Positions 1-5,784 of a stretch of 14,704 nucleotides of DNA are shown in pieces. Source of the DNA: Campylobacterales bacterium (GTDB taxonomy: Bacteria; Campylobacterota; Campylobacteria; Campylobacterales; QNZT01); NCBI GenBank assembly GCA_027080605.1, contig JALWRO010000237.1, positions 1 to 14,704 on the forward strand, in the 5' to 3' direction. Every line of letters starts with the position of its first letter. Position 1 is the first letter of the stretch. Both the position numbers and the translations under genes were made by a program. The notes beneath the pieces are model-generated. The model was given only the letters and a program-made list of their open reading frames with translations. It was not told where the DNA came from and did no database searches.

Positions 1-274
1 TTGTAAAGAGCAGCGGTTCCAAACGTCCGTTGACAATGATACCGCTGCTTTTATAACGCTCAATACGTCTGTTGCTCATTATTTTCGCCACACCGGTTGC
101 TTGCGCCGAAATGGTAGCGATATAACGATTTTTATCGACACGCAGCGAGGCATCTGCTTTACCGATTTTCCCGAAGATAGCATAGGAGATGGCATACTCC
201 GCTTTGAGGGTACGTACACCTGTCTCAGCAAAAACAGCAGTAAAAAAGAGTAATAGTGTCAATATCAGTTTCAT
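1..274 (-). CDS. Exported DUF3108-like protein, N-terminal part (cut by window edge)
   Basis: The reading frame starts at ATG 274-272 and runs leftward through 91 codons without a stop before leaving the window, so only the N-terminus is visible. It opens with a classic Sec signal peptide: MKLILTLLLFFTAVFA, with a likely cut after AVFA (residue 16). The mature part begins ETGVRTLKAEYAISYAIFGK and continues with alternating strand-like segments (KADASLRVDKNRYIATISAQ), as expected for a periplasmic beta-rich protein. The pattern of an early Tyr-x-Ile/Val strand, a Gly-Lys-Ile-Gly turn and a second Tyr-x-Ala strand resembles DUF3108 proteins, which are of unknown function. That family assignment comes from memory of the family and is moderate. 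No ribosome binding site precedes the ATG; a -10-like box sits 6 bases upstream instead. It is divergent from der. Confidence 0.6.
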   Translation of the reverse strand, partial: MKLILTLLLFFTAVFAETGVRTLKAEYAISYAIFGKIGKADASLRVDKNRYIATISAQATGVAKIMSNRRIERYKSSGIIVNGRLEPLLFT

Positions 275-280
275 GAAGCT

Positions 281-286
281 ATTGTA
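281..286 (-). promoter_or_regulatory. -10 box TACAAT giving a predicted leaderless start for the DUF3108-like gene
   Basis: On the minus strand TACAAT (286-281) is followed by AGCTTC and then the ATG at 274. Initiation usually falls about 7 bases after the -10 box, so the first transcribed base would be the A of the start codon. There is no purine-rich ribosome binding site between -10 and ATG, and no good -35 upstream. Confidence 0.4.
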
Positions 287-343
287 GCCAAATAATATAA
301 CAGATTTCTTGACATAAGACAAAACTTTAACTAACGTTATATA

Positions 344-352
344 TGGTATATT
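344..352 (+). promoter_or_regulatory. Extended -10 promoter (TGG-TATATT) for the der operon
   Basis: TGG at 344-346 directly precedes TATATT at 347-352, an extended -10 element. The predicted start of transcription is near 359, leaving a leader of about 20 bases that holds AAGAG (367-371), 8 bases before the ATG at 380. A TTGACA at 309-314 lies too far upstream (32 bases) to serve as its -35. The region is strongly AT-rich. Confidence 0.4.
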
Positions 353-379
353 ATCATAAATTCAAAAAGAGTAATGATT

Positions 380-1786
380 ATGACAAAAATAGCCCTCATA
401 GGCAAACCAAACGTAGGGAAAAGCTCCCTTTTCAACCGTATCGCCAGACGACGTGACGCAATCACTTCCGAAGTGAGCGGTACGACACGTGATGTCAAAA
501 CCGCCGAAGTAACGGTCAACGAAACACCCGCACTGCTTGTCGATACCGGCGGTCTGGACGACTCCTCGACACTCTTTACTACCGTCAAAGAGAAATCGCT
601 CAAAGCGGCGAAAGAGGCGGATATTATCCTCTTTATGGTAGATGGGAAAATGCTCCCCTCCGACGAAGACAAGAAAATCTTTTTTGAACTCCAGGAGCTG
701 AGTAAAAAAGGCGCCCTGGTTGTCTATAAAAGAGACAATGACCGTCAGCAGGAGGAGATCGGCTGGGAATTTACCACCTTCGGCGCCAAAGATATGTTTT
801 TCCTCTCCGTCTCCCACAACCGCGATACACGCAAACTGATCAACTGGATCGAAAGTCAGATTCCGGAAGAGGAACGGGTCAAGCCGGAACCGGAAATTGT
901 CGAAGATGAAGATAACTTTTCACTCGAAGCGGTACTGGAAGCCGAAGCGCAGCGTTCTGAGAGCGTTGAAGAGGAAGAAGCGGACAATGAGATCAAAATC
1001 GCCATTATCGGACGGGTCAATGTCGGCAAGAGTTCACTGCTCAACGCGCTGGTCGGAGAAGATCGCTCCGTCGTCAGCGAAGTGGCGGGAACGACGATCG
1101 ACCCAGTCGATGAACAGATGGTCTATGAAGACAAGGTGTTTACCTTTGTCGACACAGCGGGAATCCGGCGGCGCGGGAAGATAGAGGGTATCGAAAAATT
1201 TGCCCTCAATCGCACACAGGCGATGCTTGAAAACGCCGATATCGCCCTGTTGGTACTGGATGCAAGCGAAGAGTTCAAAGAACTGGATGAGCGGATCGCC
1301 AATCTGGTGGATAAATTTGAACTGGGGTGTATCGTCGTGCTGAACAAATGGGACAAAGCGCTCTACAGTTATGAAGAGAGCGTGCAGCGGGTGCGCGACC
1401 GTTTTAAATTTCTCTCCTATGCCCCGGTAATCACCGTTTCGGCACTGAGTAAAAAGCGCGTGCACAAAATCCACGACTTGATCAAAAAAGTGTATCAAAG
1501 CTATACCTTCCGCATTCCCACCTCGCAGCTCAACGAAATACTCAAACGTACCAACAAAAAACATCAGCTCCCCTCCGACCACGGGAAGATTACCAAGATC
1601 TATTTCGGTACGCAGTTTGACATCAAACCGCCGCGTATCGCGCTGATCATGAACCGTCCCAAGTCGCTGCACTTCAGCTACAAACGCTACCTGATCAACC
1701 AGCTTCGGGAGTACTTCGACTTTACCGGCACACCGGTGATTATCGAAGCGAAAAAGAAAAAGAGCGATGAGAATTTTGATGCGTAA
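380..1786 (+). CDS. der: GTPase Der (EngA), double Era-like GTPase for 50S ribosome assembly
   Basis: Der binds GTP with two tandem G domains and helps mature the large ribosomal subunit. Residues numbered from ATG 380 (468 aa): domain 1 has GKPNVGKS at 8-15 and DTGG at 55-58; domain 2 has GRVNVGKS at 211-218, DTAG at 258-261 and NKWD at 322-325; the C-terminal ~100 residues form the KH-like domain. A long Glu-rich linker (about 164-204) joins the G domains. The first NKxD motif reads YKRD (116-119), so the guanine-contacting Asn is Tyr, which is unusual. The start at 380 is preferred over ATG 374 because AAGAG at 367-371 is 8 bases from 380 but only 2 from 374, and the domain begins right at MTKIALIG. 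First gene of an operon with the shikimate kinase gene. Family assignment is very secure. Confidence 0.97.
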   Translation: MTKIALIGKPNVGKSSLFNRIARRRDAITSEVSGTTRDVKTAEVTVNETPALLVDTGGLDDSSTLFTTVKEKSLKAAKEADIILFMVDGKMLPSDEDKKIFFELQELSKKGALVVYKRDNDRQQEEIGWEFTTFGAKDMFFLSVSHNRDTRKLINWIESQIPEEERVKPEPEIVEDEDNFSLEAVLEAEAQRSESVEEEEADNEIKIAIIGRVNVGKSSLLNALVGEDRSVVSEVAGTTIDPVDEQMVYEDKVFTFVDTAGIRRRGKIEGIEKFALNRTQAMLENADIALLVLDASEEFKELDERIANLVDKFELGCIVVLNKWDKALYSYEESVQRVRDRFKFLSYAPVITVSALSKKRVHKIHDLIKKVYQSYTFRIPTSQLNEILKRTNKKHQLPSDHGKITKIYFGTQFDIKPPRIALIMNRPKSLHFSYKRYLINQLREYFDFTGTPVIIEAKKKKSDENFDA

Positions 1787-1798
1787 GGAGAAGATGCA

Positions 1799-2314
1799 AT
1801 GAACAATATCATATTGATCGGTTTTATGGGTGTCGGCAAAGGTACTGTCGCGCGAGCTTTTGCCAAAAAATACGATTACTACGCCATCGATACCGACGAT
1901 TTGATCGAGAGTCTGGAAAACCGGAAAATCAAGAAGATTTTCGAGACGGAAGGAGAGCCTTACTTCCGCGATCTGGAGAAAAAGACGGCACACTGGCTGG
2001 CGGAAAATGTCCAAAATGCGATTATCTCCACCGGCGGCGGTTTTTTCCGGCAGGAAAAGCTTCATGAGATAGGCACCGTCGTACTCCTCGACAGCAGTTT
2101 CGAAGCGATTCTCCAGCGTATTGTGGAGCACCCCAACGCCAAAAACAAACTGGCAAAACGCCCGCTCTTTTCAACACCGGAGAAAGCAAAAGCCATATAC
2201 GAAGAGCGGGAGAAGGCGTATAAAAAAGTCGCCGACATCATCATCAATGTCGAAAACCGCTCTCCGGAAGAGGTTTCCGCGGAGATTCATGAAAAGATGC
2301 AGGAGCGCAGATGA
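1799..2314 (+). CDS. aroK: Shikimate kinase
   Basis: Phosphorylates shikimate with ATP to shikimate 3-phosphate in the chorismate (aromatic amino acid) pathway; cytoplasmic. The 171-residue length is normal for the family. Visible motifs: Walker A GFMGVGKGT at 8-16, where the Ser/Thr after the Lys is Gly15 followed by Thr16; DTDD at 31-34 and FRDLE at 56-60 for shikimate binding; the GGG loop at 79-81; KRPLF at 120-124 with the lid Arg121; and Arg137 in the adenine-contacting EREKAY. The ribosome binding site AAGGAG (1785-1790) overlaps the der stop codon, 8 bases from the ATG, so translation is probably coupled to der. An ATG at 1794 is out of frame. It overlaps the next gene by four bases. 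Secure; aroK is used as the generic symbol. Confidence 0.95.
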   Translation: MNNIILIGFMGVGKGTVARAFAKKYDYYAIDTDDLIESLENRKIKKIFETEGEPYFRDLEKKTAHWLAENVQNAIISTGGGFFRQEKLHEIGTVVLLDSSFEAILQRIVEHPNAKNKLAKRPLFSTPEKAKAIYEEREKAYKKVADIIINVENRSPEEVSAEIHEKMQERR

Positions 2315-3183
2315 TCCGTCGCGTTGCAATCACAGGCGGCACCCACGGCAATGAACTGACAGGGGTCTATCTGGTCAAAAAGTGGCAAAACGATCCGATA
2401 CCGGTCACACGGGAGAGTTTTGAAACCCTGACCCTGCACGCCAACCCAGAAGCGATCAAAGCATGCCGGCGCTACATCGACCGCGATCTCAACCGCTCTT
2501 TCGCCACCGCTGATCTGGCAAATCCCGCCACACACTACGAAGCGACACGCGCCTGTGAACTCAACGCACTGCTGGGGCCCAAAGGTGCAGAAGAGACGGC
2601 GGTCGATTTCATCCTCGACCTCCACTCCACCACCGCCAATATGGGTCTCTCCCTCGTCGTCAGCTCTGAAAGCACATTGACTTGGGAAGCGGTGCGCTAT
2701 CTCTGTGCCAGAGAACCGAAACTACGTGTCTATCGCTGGCAGGGAGATGAAGAGGATGCCTTTGTCGATTCAATCGCACCGAACGGTTTTGCCATCGAAG
2801 TGGGACCGGTACCGCAGGGAGTATTACGAAGCGACCTTTTTATGCAAACCGAAACACTGGTGTACCATCTGTTAGATTTTTTCGAAAAAAGCAACCGCAA
2901 AGCAGCGCTGCCCGAACTTCATGAAAAGGTAACGGTTTATGATCACGTCGCACTCATAGACTATCCACGCGATGCAAACGGCGATCTGAACGGTATGGTA
3001 CATGAAAACAGACAAGACCGGGATTTTACCCTGATCCAAAAAGGCGATCCCCTCTTTCGTAAACTGGACGGTTCTGTTATCTGCTATGAGGGAGAAGAAC
3101 CGCTCTATACTCTCTTTATCAACGAAGCGGCGTATTATGAAAAAGGGTTTGCGATGACACTGGCGAGGAAAATAGAACTGTAA
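2311..3183 (+). CDS. Aspartoacylase / succinylglutamate desuccinylase family zinc hydrolase
   Basis: A 290-residue member of the AspA/AstE carboxypeptidase-like (M14-related) family, which cleaves N-acyl groups from amino acids such as N-acetyl-aspartate. Residues matching the aspartoacylase site: GTHGNE at 10-15 (zinc His12 and Glu15), RDLNR at 58-62 (substrate Arg and Asn-Arg), DLHSTTANMG at 103-112 (third zinc ligand His105) and IEVGPVPQG at 162-170 (catalytic Glu163). The DLHxTTxNMG form is closer to aspartoacylases than to AstE desuccinylases, but the true substrate cannot be read from sequence. The ATG overlaps the aroK stop (ATGA), so it is translationally coupled and last in the der operon. 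Its stop lies 8 bases from the stop of the convergent Uma2 gene, leaving no room for a terminator. Confidence 0.88.
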   Translation: MIRRVAITGGTHGNELTGVYLVKKWQNDPIPVTRESFETLTLHANPEAIKACRRYIDRDLNRSFATADLANPATHYEATRACELNALLGPKGAEETAVDFILDLHSTTANMGLSLVVSSESTLTWEAVRYLCAREPKLRVYRWQGDEEDAFVDSIAPNGFAIEVGPVPQGVLRSDLFMQTETLVYHLLDFFEKSNRKAALPELHEKVTVYDHVALIDYPRDANGDLNGMVHENRQDRDFTLIQKGDPLFRKLDGSVICYEGEEPLYTLFINEAAYYEKGFAMTLARKIEL

Positions 3184-3191
3184 ACACTGAC

Positions 3192-3728
3192 TCAGATGTT
3201 TTCAAAAACTTCTGCAACGGAGACAGCTGCATCGAGACAATCAACAGGCATTTCATCTTCGATGCCAAACCCCTGCACATAGTAGTATCTGCTACGGTCG
3301 AGTTCATATTTATCGACAATTTTAAGCGTCGTATCCACCAGAAAATACTCTTTGATACCGAAACGTTCATAAAGCTCTTTTTTGACACTTTTGTCTTTGT
3401 GTGCGGTCGAGTCGGAGAGTACTTCAAAAATCGCGCAGGGGATATTTTCATCTTCACAGAAAAGCATCACATCCGGTTGTACGACGTTTTGATCCGATCC
3501 GTTGAAGAGTTTAAGGTCGTAGGGTGCGATCCGCGGCAGACACCGTTCTTTCTCTCTGGAGAGATTTTTGAGAATGAAAAATATGTTGCCAACAGTATCC
3601 TGATGTGCGGCGCTGGCACCCGCCATCATATAGATCCTGCCGTCGATCAGCTCCACACGTTCTTTGGTCGTGCGGTCGATGTCGAGATAATCTTCGTAAG
3701 TGTAGTTTTCGAGTTTTAAAGCTTCCAT
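3192..3728 (-). CDS. Uma2-family (DUF820) PD-(D/E)XK-like putative endonuclease
   Basis: 178 residues from ATG 3728-3726. The fold is the PD-(D/E)XK nuclease type: YTYEDYLDID near the N-terminus (9-18), ERVELIDGRIYMMAG (23-37), VVQPDVMLF (82-90) with Asp86, FEVLSDST (101-108) with Glu102, a Lys-rich stretch KDKSVKKELY (111-120) and GIKEYFLVD (124-132). These are the family's hallmark blocks, so nuclease chemistry is possible, but the cellular role of Uma2 proteins is largely unknown. An upstream in-frame start would add 23 residues with no family similarity. ATG 3728 is preferred because a TGGTATAAT extended -10 ends 6 bases before it, predicting a leaderless mRNA. GC content is like the host genes (36 of 60 bases at 3601-3660), unlike the AT-rich toxin-antitoxin pair 43 bases upstream. 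Confidence 0.85.
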   Translation of the reverse strand: MEALKLENYTYEDYLDIDRTTKERVELIDGRIYMMAGASAAHQDTVGNIFFILKNLSREKERCLPRIAPYDLKLFNGSDQNVVQPDVMLFCEDENIPCAIFEVLSDSTAHKDKSVKKELYERFGIKEYFLVDTTLKIVDKYELDRSRYYYVQGFGIEDEMPVDCLDAAVSVAEVFENI

Positions 3729-3734
3729 GACGTG

Positions 3735-3743
3735 ATTATACCA
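3735..3743 (-). promoter_or_regulatory. Extended -10 promoter (TGG-TATAAT) of the Uma2 gene, predicted leaderless
   Basis: Minus-strand TGG (3743-3741) directly precedes a perfect TATAAT (3740-3735), followed by CACGTC and the ATG at 3728. The predicted first transcribed base is the A of ATG. No -35 match is seen at the right distance, consistent with extended -10 use. It lies between the toxin stop (3772) and the Uma2 start. Confidence 0.55.
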
Positions 3744-3771
3744 TATAAAAAAGAAAACCTCTGACTCGCAC

Positions 3772-4023
3772 TTAATAGACCTCTCTTCTATGGGCAATTC
3801 GAATAAGCGTAATCACTAAAATATCATTCTCTTTTAAATATATGATTCTATAATTTCCGGCTCTTTTTCTGAACTTGCCTTTGTGTTTACCTTTTAAGGA
3901 TTTATCACCTGTAAATTTACCTGCTTCCAAATCTTTGATTTTTTCATAAACAAGTTTTTGATTTTGCCTGTCAAGCTTTTCCAACTCTTTAAAAGCGGCT
4001 TTTGGAATAATGATTTTAAACAT
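3772..4023 (-). CDS. RelE/ParE-family toxin of a type II toxin-antitoxin pair
   Basis: 83 residues, the typical length for RelE/ParE toxins. It starts MFKIIIPKAAFKELEKLDRQ, the usual strand-helix opening, has the central block GKFRKRAGNYRIIYL (49-63), and ends with RIAHRREVY (75-83), the family's conserved C-terminal R-I-x-H-R-x-x-V-Y signature. RelE relatives cut mRNA on the ribosome and ParE relatives inhibit gyrase; sequence by eye does not separate these, although the basic YRIIY and HRREVY blocks fit the RelE branch well. It starts 11 bases after the antitoxin stop, with AGAGG about 9 bases before its ATG. Base composition is AT-rich (18 of 60 G+C at 3781-3840), unlike flanking genes, which suggests acquisition by transfer. 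Confidence 0.88.
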   Translation of the reverse strand: MFKIIIPKAAFKELEKLDRQNQKLVYEKIKDLEAGKFTGDKSLKGKHKGKFRKRAGNYRIIYLKENDILVITLIRIAHRREVY

Positions 4024-4034
4024 TAAGCTTGCCT

Positions 4035-4262
4035 CTAATCAAGCCCAAGTTTTTGTGCTACCTCTTCTAAAGAGAAGACTTCAGTTTTCCCGGCTTTAAT
4101 CTCATCTATGCGTTTATCTGAAATCATTTCATCAAGTGTATCAAAATAGGCACTGATCGCTTTTTCGATGATATACGTTCTTGTTCTGTCTAATTCTTTA
4201 GCATACTCATCCAGGTTAGCAAGTAGTGACTCATCGAGTCTGATGTTTATGGGTTTTTTCAT
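4035..4262 (-). CDS. Ribbon-helix-helix antitoxin (CopG/RelB/ParD-like)
   Basis: 75 residues from ATG 4262-4260. The N-terminal MKKPINIRLDESLLANLDEYAK shows the short DNA-binding ribbon (PINIRLDE, 4-11) and first helix of an RHH repressor; TRTYIIEKAISAYF gives the second helix. The C-terminal half is charged and would wrap the toxin. The partner toxin lies 11 bases downstream. A longer in-frame start at 4343 would add 27 residues encoded across the promoter itself and is rejected. The start is supported by GAGG about 8 bases upstream. It probably represses its own operon through the palindrome at 4274-4291. Confidence 0.87.
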   Translation of the reverse strand: MKKPINIRLDESLLANLDEYAKELDRTRTYIIEKAISAYFDTLDEMISDKRIDEIKAGKTEVFSLEEVAQKLGLD

Positions 4263-4273
4263 TGTGTTGCCTC

Positions 4274-4291
4274 GTGTATATATGTATACAC
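4274..4291. promoter_or_regulatory. Operator-like palindrome for RHH antitoxin autoregulation
   Basis: The 18 bases GTGTATATATGTATACAC form an inverted repeat with 7-base arms GTGTATA and TATACAC around TATG. It begins one base after the -10 box and spans the predicted transcription start, just upstream of the antitoxin ribosome binding site. RHH antitoxins are known to bind such palindromes over their own promoters. Direct binding is inferred. Confidence 0.65.
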
Positions 4292-4292
4292 A

Positions 4293-4321
4293 ATTATATC
4301 TGCTAAGAATATGTTTGTCAA
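4293..4321 (-). promoter_or_regulatory. Perfect sigma70 promoter of the toxin-antitoxin operon
   Basis: On the minus strand TTGACA (4321-4316) is followed by exactly 17 bases and TATAAT (4298-4293). Both hexamers match the consensus in full, making this by far the strongest promoter in the window. It drives the antitoxin and toxin genes and begins 19 bases downstream of the helicase stop codon. Confidence 0.8.
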
Positions 4322-4339
4322 GGGTGATTTTCCTAAACT

Positions 4340-5647
4340 TCAATCCAGCACAATACGCCTGTTCTCTTCATAAAACTTCCTCACCCGGTCACTGACACGC
4401 ACGGCGCGTTGCAGGTAGTTTTGAAAATCGTTGCGGGCGTAACTGATTTTCAGGGAGGCGGGATCGGTGGCGCGGGAGAGTGCGACGTAGAACTGGCTGT
4501 CGGCGAAGATGGTATCGACATTACAGATCAGTTTTTCAATACTCATCCCCTGTGATTTGTGGATGGTGATAGCGTAGGCGGGGCGCAGCGGGAATTGTTC
4601 GAGGGTAGCGACGGTATCGTTTTCGAGTATGCCGTCTGCTGCGAGTACGGGTTTGGAGAGTTCGAATGAAAAGCGATCGACTTTGACGAGCCGCCCCTTC
4701 TTTTCGACGACGATCGCATCTTTGTCGATATGCTCCACCACTGCACGTTCACCGTTGTGATAACTGCCCCATTTATTGGTCGTGAAAATGACGGGGATGC
4801 CCTCTTTGAGTTTGAGATTTTCGATAATGGGAAGATTCTTTTTCCAGCTTTCGATGCGCCGTGTATCGACGGAGCGGTCTTTGAGTTTGACGATGGCTGG
4901 CAGGTCTATCTCCTGGCGTTTGACTGCCGCCACTTTCTGCAGGTTGAGCCTGTCTGCCTGTGCATTGGTTCCGAAAAGTACCGTCGCGTCGTTTTCACCC
5001 TCGAAACTGTTTCCGCGCAGTGACTGGAGGTAGTGAAACACGGCATCGTCCGCTTCACCGATGCGGATTTTTTCGAGTATCTTCATGAAGTCTTCGTTGG
5101 TTGTGCGTTTGATCTTTGTCAATTCGACCGTCACGAAGTCAAAGGTTTCCCAGGCACTGCTTTCAAAGGCATAAACACCCTGGTCGAACATGCCCTGAAC
5201 AGGTTGTCTGCTCCCCTTCTGTACCGGCGGCAGCTGGTAAAAGTCGCCGACAACCATCAGTTTCCCGTCGTAGCCGCACTGCCGGAAGCGGTAGAGAATC
5301 ATCTCCATCAAATCGGCGCTGACCATCGATATTTCATCGATGATTATCAAGTCGGTACTTTTAAGCATTTTGCAGAGTTCTTTGATGCGGCTGCGGTTGT
5401 AGCGGTCGTTAGCGCTCAGCTCTTCGAGATTTTTGGAGATACCGAAGACAAAAAAGCTGTGAATCGTCTGTCCGCCGACGTTGACGGCGGAAATACCGGT
5501 CGAGCCGAGGACGATCACGCCCTGATACTCTTTCTGATACCACGCAATCACCTCTTTGGTGAGGTAACTTTTGCCGGTGCCGGCGCCGCCGGTCAGGAAA
5601 ACGTTGTGGGATTCGAGTAGTTCTGTCAGTTTTATCAGGCTTTGCAT
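4340..5647 (-). CDS. Pif1-like SF1B DNA helicase / AAA family ATPase
   Basis: 435 residues from ATG 5647-5645. Superfamily 1 helicase motifs in order: Walker A GGAGTGKS at 20-27, motif Ia STGISAVNVGGQTIHSF (49-65), Walker B IIIDEISM (101-108), motif III GDFYQLPP (134-141), AYAITIHKSQGMS (357-369) and QFYVALSRAT (385-394). GxTIHSFF and the DEISMV plus GDFxQLPP blocks are typical of the Pif1/RecD2-like branch, which unwinds DNA 5' to 3' and helps with replication, recombination and structured DNA. There is no extra accessory domain beyond the ~435-residue helicase core. A longer start at 5722 adds 25 non-family residues with no ribosome binding site; ATG 5647 follows a TGC-TATAAT box by 6 bases and is preferred. 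It is divergent from the carbonic anhydrase gene. Confidence 0.88.
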   Translation of the reverse strand: MQSLIKLTELLESHNVFLTGGAGTGKSYLTKEVIAWYQKEYQGVIVLGSTGISAVNVGGQTIHSFFVFGISKNLEELSANDRYNRSRIKELCKMLKSTDLIIIDEISMVSADLMEMILYRFRQCGYDGKLMVVGDFYQLPPVQKGSRQPVQGMFDQGVYAFESSAWETFDFVTVELTKIKRTTNEDFMKILEKIRIGEADDAVFHYLQSLRGNSFEGENDATVLFGTNAQADRLNLQKVAAVKRQEIDLPAIVKLKDRSVDTRRIESWKKNLPIIENLKLKEGIPVIFTTNKWGSYHNGERAVVEHIDKDAIVVEKKGRLVKVDRFSFELSKPVLAADGILENDTVATLEQFPLRPAYAITIHKSQGMSIEKLICNVDTIFADSQFYVALSRATDPASLKISYARNDFQNYLQRAVRVSDRVRKFYEENRRIVLD

Positions 5648-5653
5648 CGGCAG

Positions 5654-5662
5654 ATTATAGCA
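5654..5662 (-). promoter_or_regulatory. Extended -10 promoter (TGC-TATAAT) of the helicase gene, predicted leaderless
   Basis: Minus-strand TGC (5662-5660) joins TATAAT (5659-5654), then CTGCCG, then ATG at 5647. Spacing is identical to the boxes upstream of the Uma2 and DUF3108-like genes, placing transcription start on the A of the ATG. No ribosome binding site is present. Confidence 0.55.
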
Positions 5663-5744
5663 TAGAAAGTTGTAAAAGGGTTTTTGATATGATAAAAGAA
5701 CAGGCTTTTCACGAAACTCCATAATTAATTTAAATTATGACAGT

Positions 5745-5770
5745 TTTGCGCAAAGTCTGAAAATTTTCAG
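5745..5770. promoter_or_regulatory. Two adjacent perfect palindromes upstream of the carbonic anhydrase gene
   Basis: TTTGCGCAAA (5745-5754) and CTGAAAATTTTCAG (5757-5770) are both perfect palindromes, separated by two bases, and the second abuts the AGGAGG ribosome binding site (5771-5776). They could be operator half-sites for a dimeric regulator, or the second could fold as a small mRNA hairpin near the ribosome site. Short AT-rich palindromes can occur by chance, so the functional reading is tentative. Confidence 0.35.
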
Positions 5771-5784
5771 AGGAGGCATTTTTG

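Noticed and set aside
309..314. TTGACA as a -35 for der
   Set aside because: It is 32 bases from the best -10 (TATATT 347-352) and 22 from the next candidate, too far for a sigma70 promoter.
1034..2131. Long open frame (365 codons) on the minus strand
   Set aside because: It lies antisense to der and aroK, both of which are unmistakable; its translation has no recognisable motif and no ribosome site. It is a by-product of codon usage.
3184..3240. Rho-independent terminator between the aspartoacylase and Uma2 genes
   Set aside because: The gap is 8 bases and the nearby GTTTTC-AAAAAC run lies inside the Uma2 coding region with no GC stem.
3721..4340. Flanking direct repeats or transposon ends around the toxin-antitoxin islet
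   Set aside because: I compared the AT-rich edges by eye and found no matching repeat or terminal inverted repeat beyond short AT strings.
5033..5620. 195-codon plus-strand open frame
   Set aside because: Antisense to the helicase gene, whose motifs span the same bases; no family resemblance in the translation.
5648..5722. Upstream extension of the helicase gene to ATG 5722
   Set aside because: The added residues match no helicase motif, have no ribosome site, and would place the TATAAT box inside the coding region.
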